In this document: one piece after another, positions 33,301 through 39,599 of the stretch
How the letters are laid out: every line of letters begins with the position of its first letter
Position numbering within the stretch: position 1 is the stretch's first letter
Assembly (NCBI GenBank): GCA_037349105.1
Contig: JAYJMM010000099.1
Location: 1,488,001 to 1,552,000, forward strand
DNA length: 64,000 nt
From: Limnomonas spitsbergensis
Taxonomy: Eukaryota > Chlorophyta > Chlorophyceae > Chlamydomonadales
Direction of reading: 5' to 3'
Translations under genes and position numbers: made by a program
Notes under the pieces: model-generated
Databases searched by the model: none
Told to the model about the DNA's origin: nothing
What the model saw: only the letters and a program-made list of their open reading frames with translations

Positions 33301-34150
33301 GCGTCCCGTAGACTGTGGATCCAGCTCCTCTTCTGACCAGCACCCTGCGCGGTCGCAGCTGCTGCCTTGGGCGCAGTCCTGTCTTAGACTGCTGCCCCTT
33401 CTCTTCTTGAACTGGGTCTGACAGTTCTTCCTCGGATATTTGGTCAGCCCAGGGATTTCCTACCGGCACAGCTGACTTTTCCCTTTCCTTGCCGACCTGC
33501 GAGCTCTGCCTGCCCGCTGCTGGCTGGGGCTCAGCTTCCTCGTGTTTGACCCCTGCAGGCATACTCCTGGCCTCCATTTCCTCTGCTTTCATTCGCTGTT
33601 TGTCTGGGCAGGCTTTATCACAGCCTGCAACCTCTCTTGGTGCTGCGGCTTCCTTGGCCCTTTGATCCGGCTGACTGGGTTCGTTGACCCGTTGCGCGAC
33701 CCTGGCCACCCTGGGCGGATTCTGCTGGGGCGTAGTCTTGGGCTCGCTGCTCTGCCGCGTGTCACAGCTCTGGGACACCTCTGTTGCTTGATCCAAGATC
33801 AGCTCTGGTGTTCCAGCCTGAGTCTGCCACTGCTCGAATTCCAGGCTGCCCCTGAAATCGGCGGGCACTGGACCCCCTCGGCCGATGCCTTTGCGCGTCA
33901 CCAGCGCTGAGCCGTCTGCCTGCGCCCCTGCCTCTCTGGGCGGTACGCGACCCGGCTCTGGCACTTTGCAGTTTCCAGCGGGCGGTTCCACTGGCCCTGC
34001 CAGCTTCGCCGCCACCAACAGTGCTTCTGCAGCCAGCTCATCGCTAGCCTCCATCAGGTTTACACCCGGCTCCAGCCCCCTCAGACGCCCACTTCTCCGT
34101 TGGGCGTCAGGGTGCTGGTGCCTATCGGGGTTTAGATCTACGTCTGTCAT
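18371..34150 (-). CDS. retroelement polyprotein: Gag-PR-RT-RH-methyltransferase-IN-PHD (5,259 aa)
   Basis: One open frame, start MTDVDLNPDR, no stops. Approximate order by residue: Arg/Gln/Ser/Glu-rich N-terminus (1-900) with 18-residue repeats; Gag-like helices then zinc knuckle CYQCGSTAHLARDC (1181); protease-like ALMDSACSCHVI (about 1434); second zinc knuckle CFNCQKPGHFASAC (2112); a hydrophobic segment LQLILVWLLLSVCV (about 3472); RT with VDLRSG (3745) and FIDDLLVYS (3810); RNase H (3960-4080); C5-methyltransferase (about 4225-4550) with FGGMCSG, GWECQDLSSAGKGRG, LIENV and AHRTRNYWGN; integrase with HHCC and D (4799), D (4859), E (4895); a GPY/F-like tail; PHD finger C4HC3 (5097-5141). 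The family is Ty3/gypsy by RT, RNase H and integrase. The length is several times the usual polyprotein, and the 1,300 residues between knuckle 2 and RT are unrecognised. Methyltransferase motif IV has ECQ where PCQ is usual, but the cysteine is kept. Confidence 0.92.
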   Translation of the reverse strand: MTDVDLNPDRHQHPDAQRRSGRLRGLEPGVNLMEASDELAAEALLVAAKLAGPVEPPAGNCKVPEPGRVPPREAGAQADGSALVTRKGIGRGGPVPADFRGSLEFEQWQTQAGTPELILDQATEVSQSCDTRQSSEPKTTPQQNPPRVARVAQRVNEPSQPDQRAKEAAAPREVAGCDKACPDKQRMKAEEMEARSMPAGVKHEEAEPQPAAGRQSSQVGKEREKSAVPVGNPWADQISEEELSDPVQEEKGQQSKTGLRPRQQLRPRRVLVRRGAGSTVYGTPLSRFPPSVGRPVQKSKEGSSSLTQRDDSHKEILRGFFHDPSGAQDTSPSEPERTRAGGAVCGEKKSEVHMQPIGWTGILQWATDLWKQVCSRTFLHFQDQVTAIEEFKAHHLRGWATKAMLGIPHTGQDRATLLAALGQVSKGRAGREAALAVKAFADEWCNEVTGNQVEPGSEPEEEEDQAWEGFETAVQRPEELREVQRWQQQARAAPTPALRSEAFEVSSEPSLRGRPRGREAPRASSPAASERAELTSRSLARMAEQGTATRRASRQESYALLRIVEDKENTCQETQVDYIKEFLRNRQAGTASGARRNEPAGSARSSGPRMQEAREETQSDSYARNYTGGTQPGWQSQEPPRGQAYNREQPNRHSQEQPRGQADGGEHPSQHSQEPPREQGDGREQPSQPSQEQPRGPAEHSRGVRHEQDQELPRGQAEPGRAQSWRPGSDSRPGRGESERLPPEGSRSSAGRAGRRPSREDQDQEEDYYRHDRYHSGRSPSRGGGGGSRSRSESVDSGPGGVDRRRPGARQESSDQEMKRLEREQARVNLQLQQQMVLQLAGVAKFTKIPAIQGNVPVLDMSHPGAVAARKYCQACGYWGSHNRLALSDDPPALAVVAGEIAGSCQSPSAMTMLVKSLVKLWDSKPASVGPLMVAIRAAPHAGDRAAREAERIRGMWVAPAEEQCCEASLLTLWIKVVQAEVGKPTSDERTAISNLRLGVKTTLDPDVKPEETVEAFVHRVLSTAELLQISRDAVDHFGRRHSVSHLFHDGLPALAKAKLSKFVMTVPGYLSMTDEDQIAVLTQQVVLWEKFALEMGDLGGASLKQMASGPGQGEAQSNRTRRERTGQWEMRTRLDGAGNPAGAAAAQQQRSDKPRGVTWADQSGAPNYSAEGATGAVKACYQCGSTAHLARDCRAPRPRDERRPTPLAADITAGQSRPQQQQYPLPPRPQQSQPAGRPYERNQNNRQYQRPGPGQGGQAQQAAHVSHLSSPTGQAEPEGWQQTMAEMLSESVALMTQVGLVPKSAGFKQAAHNARPRSFLPEPCPEEEPEQRLVEPASRKGAKRLVLSKLADDMTDIRLQVFKLNERLTALSFTTMPMGSEDHRGKASKGRQESKVVTAAPRLQYFKNDRSNLEQCVGLMVKGKVLVAQKALMDSACSCHVITVNIAEQLVAMGAELIRTDEKIRTTDNAGADLYGVLFIYVVYGYGGPNAIMEPTVVRVVKTPPDAYEHLVGNPEFLKYNGVLEAAGRLTLRPRDGPQTVRRVRDLTLPLVLASPAGGYQAAAVAWAGIRCGFAERERWPAARVEEEHEPLLQHAMATHAGAAMRTDQKVGQNRGTAAGAGRSAADAGRSSREDPQETVSRPRQCGQTQAAGPREGKVKAKAAASLSGQAAAQAVATAELAMALKAESRPEYEKEVIRRCMETSPRYPCVLCGEPGQHSTEECEQRIREILQKPAAGPAAQGTSPGAKGRVGFGGAAAARAASAGPSRHSEVQVPGKGERAGAADGGVRDDAPAAAEGTQGITANRGQEEPVGRDEREVSEESEEEEVHDRRTPKYMRVLRLQQQVELLQHDVRAREELLYRQAAATIEYLRLQQVRWTGLQDANIRLTEVQRQYILRADQLRALYDNLGSQQTGEQLQSAIPGDPALAEHMAAMFQTAREFAEEDESLSQEKLQDQEQQATGQQEPGGSGGARQASGETRVRHRGATPDDAVHTVARERSRSAQRARSTERRGAVPTPEARTQRPDRDDSFDRPSSRRQQSPSGNRGSQPRGRSQERGTGSHARPYQLEQRMQDRGGTSNQSPPGRAQAGRSVMGGQRNVLGPRDGGVCFNCQKPGHFASACPEQGEASQPGDSSRFDRSRAAGGPERSWGVRGPGRSQEASEDSMRRAYEAAKEVSFEEWKRQQETAGPSELPGPPGRPGPAGQSYNSRWVSQERHTCMMSVHEGLGQNAAARGVSYQATAMPVTFQVVPEGQVAQQRHHWQMVVEALAMNHYGTRPAGSARSMAHAVEFLRNLQQRGCPAPCEGWPGILQQFLDKEWDIYNAQMDEFERIEQEAGLQHRVDGWETSSSEDGTNDSEEGHEPQAPVAVHEEEAAMPCPGTPEGIADTGVGVAVAAAGTRNGLSRQDHHPGAKGAAAMSPEDTTAGAVRTHHSTTSRSSAARWDEEDRGLQSSRSRGERPAAGNEDSQFIQAGTGRRGRSGSRGRARPEPDLPRLPESRCFVQWYRLGEEMPEASSSEAMITLPAQSKDGLCRLQNHRLLEDRSHTCVNIAAAMQAVARLIFPWDAVTAVLLGAALKGFIQPSTRMEVYMQRGWSRHPIYASCVSEMVELAVKEGITAVAAADRAHPDVPDSARTEGAWQGAQPGFMRTPWAEDCVHQLMEHAALRDRAFYVPVQALREHGRGDRPEDGAHSGAGLCHADRPRRCEATVEASVTIPRMVAGQAVPWGMDPGEARAAIPVQQLVTYYYEELEEGEMPVSAAWIHMHASRDDMPVFLFARCEGSVAITRYASVDEAEFHAHTHARGADPATWAVMIMALQRVLLPGQLSAAMRHVWGVDDQWAPLEMTDCPTWPYGAQRSPADGPMWEDEEEFARSPFAVERLEACVHQWVRWERRAWRDNRASSAVPYWQANGMTVQLWRQAHPAGVRTLHPLFRGAGADTYMEELEELRTQPVPGRWMVGRWGSHHWDPASITDGPIQDTYQEPTEQGHVAFVTTLGATASSWEWLEPMEDMEVSALEAETGDWAEPQTVPDSASHEDRGLLEEENEDPSEGPPSLVQDSESEDEWGADRSPCPARISLTRADTGDADGMEEPASAGPGPGSPVWGREEDLVQLRQEWMREVAQEQAAMAERRTRRAEIERSSKAALEETAHKVTVGVNPQQAADQCAGEPKGAAAGKANGRSPGDAQISPPAQAAAREPWGDPAAYSTERWVAVLRHFVDELDVLRRQEMGQQEASQEASLVFRLRMLPQPDPNPRMGGYSRAVRELQEELTERISALNRMGAKGVDTQQPSDSRSSQACTSRGEALARRAASARATLRQGCGPEEPAGAGSSTTVQRAIHRQERLAQGSTGQMPRAGPERAGTAWTDAAELRGKKSKKARRRAGKAQRAAEDRNRGSRPGMDCPVLPLRISQVDLEITWASGQQRPAQSAEPGAQPAEHLPQKPTRQIPACRGLLTCTAFKGILTGALQLILVWLLLSVCVPGARATGQGVRGGGFTAGQGAFVSGQEAAAKLSSGWLRPPAVVPMGGASRRGACSQQENWQSGNDTGREEPPAEDDPQAAEMIDMFQPGGVVEPPAEYVKTKEGWLLGQHPDFTAAQQESLEQSLRDRQGAFAYSMEDLPGYCGTQGEFTLALEDEVSSCFQKSRDMPPPKAAIFKEKCQPMIQAGIIVKVPQGGPIKFAANSVVAAKKSAETGEWTDHRIAHDMRRLNLRTAKQEFAIPRMETIFQNLGTAKIFSKVDLRSGFMQIPIKVEDQPKTAFWMGPELWMYTKLNFGLRNGPPFFQRMMEEEIARAGLSAFCVAFIDDLLVYSDTPAEHIRHVELMLDMLHSVGLRAHPDKSLFGCATVEYLGHNVSAQGLTPHAAKIAAVMALPEPTSVKNIQEVMGFLNFYRCYIPDFSKKAACINALLVKGVPFVWGPEQSQAFQLIKTEMCEGGRVLRRPDYSGTGPDGKGPPRPFLLYTDFSKQGIGAVLGQCDDSGREYMVACTSRSLNKSERNYSSFQGEMLAAVYAARTYRHMLFGCKVHLITDHEPLTYLMDNQTLVGQHARWALMLQELDITIVHRSGACHQNADIPSRSPLPSSADRTGARLDTAAPEPAAQEGAGGKQVALLTGLGRVNQWHADQMVRMAQEGRRRVQILRAAEAAYVTAPVGQEISSAATDDDEQAQPVSTAEQAFSNRERARTMISDVLADLPRVTPPHSHAGLDTACLSGGAVRAMETEGVVLFEPFGGMCSGLEMVLRAGIPVVQYLYADISEEVREIAGGRLVQLHRRYPQLFPVKAFDKAFRALPQDVYAITAKHLQEAGAQEGRQWFMVAGWECQDLSSAGKGRGLEGERSKSFFPLVKLLGTLQFMQGPRPPAYLIENVAMQLNQKSVKASVEAFQEVCRILGTPALFDAAQVGSYAHRTRNYWGNIAPAADIEFVIRASTRPHEGIVDDILDKGSKAQVVSCPDNGGYRINVTGQPRKVLPCLMATPSSYAFRNGQNGMVYRPMGDLQEPNANERERAMGYAVGSTLPRPDFPEAARRAALGRSMDSWALSAWLSVALECAKIMPAELTRRAKLPGQDRDPALGATLMSSHYALATAGNACSGSGEAAASYRQCLGESAAADWADAAQEPGGNASAEQVDVGIKVPRETESEKDQPGCPAGPSARVDVWADEPVLRFLREKTYVQGTELGEQTRIQRRAAPFQWESERGGVLMRLMPDGRRCVVPRPEDRLAVIQTAHAGTGHFGSHRTAFMVMQQHWWRGLRAAVKKAVQECGVCDRARASTFNHIQPNLHPLPIEGLFFRWGVDLCGPFTTTSRGNRFVMVCVEHYSKWVELIPIPSKASDVTALAFFQNVVARFGGCAEVVTDQGTEFQGEFQDMLLDCFIDHRTTSANHPQADGLSERAVQTLKAGLRKCCEEGSSDESWDKMVPWVALGFRCSPQQATRMAPYEVLFGQRPAFPSRVGADLWSTAKVATAEEAADLLLARVARIKEALPVAGEHLKIAQHRDKLRYARIRGGGYVPQVRRFAEGDYVYVKYSSERRSLDPKARPEILRVKTLGATGTLEGADGLTVTENAVNCSPCHLPNLRGVVDFSGTRPNNSLSCEVCQLPDRGEVMLLCDACNTGWHMDCLVPVLEEVPEGEWLCPRCKPEDKGAGPAAVAGTTTEERSLQVQGRPSPAARAAARTAEEADVLDRPEVEVMATNPATRQMERGIARPMANGLYDISYTTGRGEANVTPRAVTRRAKVAKEAAREEEESAFVDLTGT
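31990..32270 (-). repeat. 54-bp coding repeats in the Gag-like N-terminus
   Basis: About five 18-residue units of the type EQPSQHSQEPPRGQADGR in the retroelement polyprotein (residues about 630-720). They are hydrophilic and probably disordered. Confidence 0.8.
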
Positions 34151-34843
34151 TCTACAGGCAATTAACGAACCGCACGGTCCTGCAAACGTGCTGGCGACAC
34201 CCTCTACAAGACCTGCTAACGCTAGGCTTCTGCCCCCTTGTTCCTACTGCAATCTGGTGAGGATTTTGCGAGTCAAGAGTGGATGGCAGGTACAGCACTA
34301 TGCAGGAAAGGCCTCGCCTTCCCGCTTTTCTGCTCACTAGTTGCAATCTGGCGGAATCCTCCTTTGCCCTTTCAGTTCTTCCCACCTTGCTGGCCGGGCT
34401 GCTTCTAGATGTCTCACGTCCTGCGTGGATGTCACACGCCCTGCGTGGATGTTGCCTTTTGCGTAGTGTCCGCTCAGCTCTGCGTTCCTGCGGGGATCCT
34501 TTGGCACACCCACAAGATTTCAACCTTGGATGTTCTATCCACAAGTTTACTTCTGTCAATGATGAGAAATTGGATCCACCTGATCTCAATCCGCAGTCAC
34601 ACAGGGAATTATCTGCTGGGTGTATAAATCCACAGCCAGATCTTCAAGCCACTTCTGGACTCAGCACCAAGCTGCCACGCTCAGTGATTCTCAGAGTTTA
34701 ACTTGGCAATCTCTCTCTGGAGATTACCACAGCAAAGTGCAGTTCCAATGCTGTCCAAGGTCGTTTGTATGCAAACAAATTTCCAATTCGCTGCACAAGC
34801 ACCTTTAGCAGGAATTGGCAAATTGAGCTGATCAGGCTAAATC
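34151..34843 (-). other. 5' leader of the retroelement
   Basis: Noncoding between the primer-site candidate and the polyprotein start. The words ATGTCACACGCCCTGCGTGG and variants recur three times near 34409-34450. Confidence 0.6.
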
Positions 34844-34867
34844 TACTTCGTCCCTTTCTAAAGGACA
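34844..34867 (-). other. candidate primer-binding site, complementary to the element's own repeat
   Basis: Immediately inside part B, 24 bases (element strand TGTCCTTTAGAAAGGGACGA then AGTA) are a perfect inverted match to 35272-35295 within part B, and to 17183-17206 in the other copy. By family knowledge, Tf1/sushi-type elements prime on their own RNA with a short match at this position; 24 bases is long for that. A plain RNA or DNA hairpin is the alternative. Confidence 0.55.
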
Positions 34868-35497
34868 CGCGAGGTGCGCTTCAGGTCCGTGGCGGACTTC
34901 TTTCCTCACGGCAGTGATGGACGCCTACGGGCAGGCTCAGTGACTGATCACTGGCTGCGAGTGCTCTTCGAGTTAAGCAGCTGGCTGGTTATTTGTGTAT
35001 ATAGCAATTGACTTAGGGGCATAGGCCTTCTGGCCGTCTGGTCGCGAACCAGCCGGGCTATGTTAAGGGCACTTACCGCGTATCACGCGGAGAGATGGAC
35101 GGGACGTAGACTGCGTACTTCTTCTTCTGCAGGGTCTCGTTTCTCTTACTGGGGTACTTGTCTCCAGCTAGTTCAGCGGAGGCTGAGCTAGGCTTGACTC
35201 GAATTAAGGTACTGACTTAGGTGTAAGCTGTAGGTCTCGAAGACGTCCGGTGCTTGTTACAAATAGAGGTCTGTCCTTTAGAAAGGGACGAAGTAACTAG
35301 CCAAGGCAATTGCCGGGATACAGGGACCCGGCAGGCCCAATACAGAGTACGGTACAATCTGTCAAATCAACCTGCGTAAGCGGGTTTCTAGGTCTCAGCT
35401 TCAAATCCGAGGACTCCGCAGAGAAGCTGCGGAGGCCCCGAGGCCGCTAACTGCGGTCTGAACGGTTCTGTCACGTATACTGTAATATACTGTGACA
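34868..35497 (-). repeat. repeat part B, 5' side of the element
   Basis: Matches 16779-17408 with constant offset 18089 and no indel. I see no mismatch by eye. It is not accompanied by part A; the next base is the target duplication. Confidence 0.93.
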
Positions 35498-35501
35498 TAG
35501 G
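35498..35501. repeat. target-site duplication, right (TAGG)
   Basis: Pairs with 16545-16548. Confidence 0.85.
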
Positions 35502-35819
35502 GCATTCATTGAAAGAAGTCCGAATCAAGAAAAAGACCGGCAATTCGCTGCCTGTGCGTAGGCACTTTCGCTACAAAGCTGCTAGAATCTGAACGAGCGC
35601 CAACCTTGAAAGAGAGGGTAAGAAGTAAGAAGGTCACACTTGCTCCTAGGCATGTTCGCAGGTTCCAACCCCATCATGGCATGTTCTTTCTTGGCGCCCA
35701 ATGGAGCGTTCAGTTCTGAAATCATAAAACAAAGACTCGCGGCCAAGCTCAACAGGGATACAATACATCTTTACAGATTGTTCTTACGCTGACTCAGCCA
35801 AAGCCCGTTCCAGCAGGGC

Positions 35820-37549
35820 ACCAAATTATATTCCCTCGTCTTATTGCAACGTCTTGATTCTTGGGCAGAAAGTCAGGGTTTCAGAGCCGATGGCCAGGCA
35901 GGTTTTCGGCATGGACGGGGAACACCTGATAATGCTTTCATTCTAAACCATATTATTGAAAAGTACCATTCGGAGAAAAAACGATTTTTGCTGCTTTCAT
36001 TGATTTTAGGAAGGCATATGACTGCATTGACAGAGATTTATTGTGGCGGAGTTTACAGAGCATGGGTGTGCACGGCCGGATTTTAGAAAGTTTGAAGGAG
36101 ATGTATCAGGATGTAAAAATCCGTGTACGGGTTGGTGGTAAACTGGGAGATAGTTTCTCGCAAGTGAGTGCCCTGATATTGGCGCCCGTCTTTCACATGC
36201 TTTGGTCAGAGATTTACTTTATGCTGATGATCTGGTGTTATTCGCTGAATCGCCGGATGATCTGCAAAAACTTCTTGATGCTCTCCATATTTTTTGTCGC
36301 CACAATGCCTTGACAGTCAATAAAAAAAATCTGAAGCAGTTGTTTTTAACCAGAAATATTGCAGTCATTTGGCATCTCTGTCTTATGACGGAAGCGTTCT
36401 TGATATTAAGCCCTTTTTCATCTACTTGGGTATGTTATTTGACGAGGCAGAGGGTAGAAGGGAGCAGGTAGACGTTGTGTCAACAAAGGGAGGGCAGCTT
36501 TGTATGCCATGGTCCGGAGATGTCATGAGCTTGACATACACAATAATGTTCACATGAAATGTCATCTTTTTGACTCTTTAGTGAAGCCTATTCTGTTTTA
36601 TGGGTGTGAAATTTGGGGACCAGGTCTCCTTGCGAAAGGAGTCGGCTTGACAGATACTGGTTTCTCTAGAGATTTGGAGGTAATTCACAAGGGTTTCCTT
36701 AGGCAGTGTCTGGGTCTTCGCAAGTCTGTGGCCGAGTATGTTCTCATGAGTGAACTGCACCGTGAACCCCTTATCTTAAGTCTTTTTCAGCAGACCCTGA
36801 GTTTTTGGAAAAGAATTAATCTGAGGCCTGACAATGACCTTGTGAAAATGGCTATGCAGGAAAGTTGTGATTTGGCGAAGGCTGGCACTTCGCTTTGTTG
36901 GGCTGGTTTTCTGTCTACGATATTGAGGACTCTGGGTATTGATTTATTGACTGCTTCAGCCAATACCTCTTTGGATATTGAGGTCATTGTGAATTTAGCT
37001 AGGGATCAGTGGCTTTCCAAAATTTCCAGGGACATGCCACGTACAGCCCTGTCAGTACGTGCTACTCCTGACTCAGAACGCTCATGGTTCAAATTGTTTA
37101 CGTTCTCTAAGTGGTTCCAAATTAAGCGTGATGTGAAGGAGACTTTCTGGTACAATTTGAGTAAGCCTAATATTATTTTTGCTGTAGCCCGGTATCGGAT
37201 GGGGTCGCATTGGCTGAATGTTGAGACGGGGCGCTTTGAGAAACCCTGTGTGCCTCGTAGCGAGAGGATTTGTAGATGTTGCAATCTTAAATGTCGGGAG
37301 GATGAGCTTCACATGATTTACTGCCCGTTCTATACAGACCTTCGTTTTCAGTTCAACCTTACTTTCCATAATTTCCTAGAGGACGAGGATGAGGCCATGA
37401 AACGGTACGCAAATGGAGTGTGGGGCAAGCTAAATGCAGCGGATTCTGCATATGTGTCCTGGAAGAAATTTGGTTGTTTTATCTTTCAGTGTATGATGAA
37501 AAGAGAGAATCATCTCAAAACTCTGCCAAAATTCCTGTCTCTCCCCTAA
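35820..37549 (+). pseudogene. dead LINE (non-LTR retrotransposon) reverse transcriptase
   Basis: RT pieces in order but in several frames: QAGFRHGRGTPDNAFILNHI (from about 35895), then AAFIDFRKAYDCIDRDLLW (after a frameshift in an A-run near 35983), a GKLGDSF segment with a deletion of the following QG-type motif (about 36160), then LLYADDLVLFAES with the YxDD active site (from about 36215), then FIYLGMLFDEAEGR, then a 349-codon open C-terminus (36500-37549) with LFDSLVKPILFYGCEIWG and a zinc-binding-like CRCCNLKC..H..C region. At least four frame changes and an internal deletion make it inactive. The 5' part is missing or unrecognisable. LTR-element insertion lies directly to its left. Confidence 0.85.
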
Positions 37550-38732
37550 CTCTCTAGGCGGTGCTCAATCGAACTCTTTTGCACCCACGTCATGTTTTAT
37601 GGCTGGGGCTTATCTTCTGCACTATGGGGTTCATTCCCACGCCACTGTCGTGGTTGTGTGCTAGTTGCTTGCCCAGGGGGGTCACTGGTTTTCGCTTTCT
37701 GTCCTAGTGTATCAAGTGCCTGTACCGGTTTACGGGCACATGTCCCATGCATCATGTGTAATGCTCTGTTGGACTGTAAAAAATTCACAAAACTTCACCG
37801 AGGTCATTGGAAAAATGATGCACTTCTACAGGGCGCGAAGAGTAAGTTGAAAGTTTACTGGTACCTGCTGGTTGATGCAGCCTAATCAACCGGTGCAATA
37901 TTGGTGGGCAGCGGTCAAAGCTGGTCAAAGTAGACAACTCAGCAGTCACACTACACCAGAACGTGTACAGGGAACACCCACAGTGGCTATAAATCCACAC
38001 CTGCTGTCCAAACCACCTGTCCTAGCGGGCTACCGCCCGGAGTGTGAAAAGGGTGGAAACTTTAAGCTAATAATCCTAAACCCTGTCCTAGTGGGCTACC
38101 GCCCGGAGGCGCCTATATACAAGCTTGCTGTGTGTAGAGACAAGTACTGTGCTCCTTTTGACATCCCGTGGGCAGTTAAAATCTGAAATCCTCAATCTGC
38201 AACATATGCCCTGCACCTTTAGTCATGCAACACCCCGGAGGGGGGGCCCCTCATGACCTTCACTTCAAACAAATTTTGTATGGGACGAAGAGGCGCTAAA
38301 ATAGAACGCCAGGGGTCCAACGGCTCGAACCAGCTTGCATGCACTCTACGGTATGTCATTGCACCGCCATGCGTGCTCTCTGCAACATCCCACGACACCG
38401 CTGTGCTTTCACTCTGCGGCATGCTACTCGACCGCCAAACGCTCCCAGCCGTATGTTACGCCACCGCCGACACCATAAGCCCCTATTCACATAGTACGCT
38501 GTAGCCAAGCACGCACTCGGCGGTGTGCAACTGCACCGCCATGCGCTCACTGTACATAACATGCTACAGCACCATGCACGCACTTTGCGGCGTAGTACGC
38601 AGTAGCCAAGCACGCACTCAGCGGTGTGCAACATAACAGCCATGCGCTCACTGTACATAACATGCTACGGCGCCATGCACGCACTCTGCGGCATGCTACG
38701 GCACCGACATGCGCTCCCTCAACACAAACATG
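37550..38732. other. intergenic; short imperfect repeats
   Basis: Two copies of GTCCTAGYGGGCTACCGCCC occur at about 38020 and 38088. 38340-38730 is an imperfect array of words such as CATGCGCTCACTGTACATAA and GCACGCACTCTGCGGC. Part may be the 3' end of the LINE and part the 3' flank of the bL27 gene. No gene seen. Confidence 0.5.
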
Positions 38733-39410
38733 CTACGGCACTGCCATGCGCGCAGTCTGCGACCGAAGTGGGAAGAACAGTGCGGGTTCGAATGCTGTTC
38801 CCCGCGCCATGCTGCGCTTGATGACGGCTCTCCTCGCGATCATGAGGCGCTCAGCCTCCTTGTATTCCTCGCCGCTAACTTCGGTGATGGGCTCGACGGT
38901 AATCACCTTCCTCTCCGCGACCTTGCCGTTTCTCATCGTTGCCACTGTGTCTTTGAAGGAGACAAAACCGACGCTTGTGGCGAACAGCGTGTGGTCCCGG
39001 CCCATGCCGACGCCCTTACCACCGTGGTATCGCGTACCACGCTGCCGCACGATGATCTGTCCCGGGAAGATGAGCTCGCCACCCTGCATCTTGATGCCTA
39101 AGTTCTTGGGGATCGTCGGCTGCTTCTGGGACGCTGATCCTCCCGCCTTCTTCGTGGCGCCTCGAACGGAACCCCATGACATGGCCGATCCCAAGCTGGT
39201 CGAAGCAGCGCAGTCTGGACATTGGCAGGTTCTATAATCGGGGCCGCAGTTCCTCAGTAAGCAAGACGCGGACGACACCAGGCTCTGCCGAGGCGCAAGC
39301 GCCAACGAGGAAAGTAAGTTCAATGACGAGTAGAGTGACCGGATCATGATTTCGAAACGTGATGGCAACAGAGTAACAGTGTAGCAGTATTTATGAATGA
39401 AACGTTGCAT
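38733..39410 (-). CDS. MRPL27: mitochondrial-type ribosomal protein bL27
   Basis: A single ORF of 225 residues. The core KKAGGSASQKQPTIPKNLGI, then GQIIVRQRGTRYHGGKGVGM and GRDHTLFAT, is the bL27 signature; the protein lies near the peptidyl-transferase centre of organellar and bacterial ribosomes. About 85 residues precede the core. The region starting at the second Met (39347, MIRSLYSSLNLLSSLA) looks like a mitochondrial presequence, so that Met may be the true start. After the domain, about 70 residues follow (EPITEVSGEEYKEAERLM..) and run into the repeat at 38733-38760, so the last residues are uncertain and an intron near the end is possible. A plastid form is the alternative; the short Ser/Leu/Arg leader favours mitochondria. 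Confidence 0.88.
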   Translation of the reverse strand: MQRFIHKYCYTVTLLPSRFEIMIRSLYSSLNLLSSLALAPRQSLVSSASCLLRNCGPDYRTCQCPDCAASTSLGSAMSWGSVRGATKKAGGSASQKQPTIPKNLGIKMQGGELIFPGQIIVRQRGTRYHGGKGVGMGRDHTLFATSVGFVSFKDTVATMRNGKVAERKVITVEPITEVSGEEYKEAERLMIARRAVIKRSMARGTAFEPALFFPLRSQTARMAVP

Positions 39411-39599
39411 TGTAAGCGTGGCTTAATTTCCATGCGCATGGAAGAGGTTCACACTTGGCATCAGGGGCACCTGCTTGGCATTTATACATTCCAAAGTTGA
39501 CCGAGGCAGAGGATTACAACACGATGTCGACAGCCAGCTTTCATTCCGCGCTTCCATCCTTAATTTCGAGGCCATGCTACTAGATAAACACGCTTAAAA
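39411..39599. promoter_or_regulatory. divergent promoter region between bL27 and the ARM gene
   Basis: 189 bases separate the two start codons, which point away from each other. A TTTATACATT word at 39480 could serve as a TATA-like element. Assignment rests on gene orientation only. Confidence 0.45.

Larger units (their letters stand above)
16549..35497 (-). mobile_element. 18.95-kb Ty3/gypsy-type retroelement with split direct repeats
   Basis: A single insertion bounded by TGTC..GACA ends and a TAGG target duplication. Call the two LTR parts A (233 bp) and B (630 bp). The plus-strand order is A-B-GC-A-internal-B, so in element (minus) direction it is B-internal-A-GC-B-A. This is a split direct repeat layout, not simple LTRs at both ends. 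The internal region has a G-rich tract next to A (17644-17656) and a primer-site candidate next to B (34844-34867), so reverse transcription would define the repeat as A-GC-B while the genomic ends define it as B-A. A and B copies align without indels and look identical, and the ORF is open, so the insertion is very young. Encoded enzymes are RT, RNase H, methyltransferase and a DDE integrase; there is no tyrosine recombinase, unlike PAT/Kangaroo elements that share this layout. Confidence 0.9.

Noticed and set aside
18315..34340. Many plus-strand ORFs (e.g. 18315-19079, 23352-24083, 28341-29027) within the retroelement
   Set aside because: Antisense shadows of the GC-rich 5,259-codon minus-strand ORF; Cys/Ser/Leu-rich with no domains.
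16549..35497. Classification as a DIRS/PAT/Kangaroo element because of the split direct repeats
   Set aside because: The ORF has a DDE integrase with HHCC domain and no tyrosine recombinase was found; a 4-bp target duplication is present.
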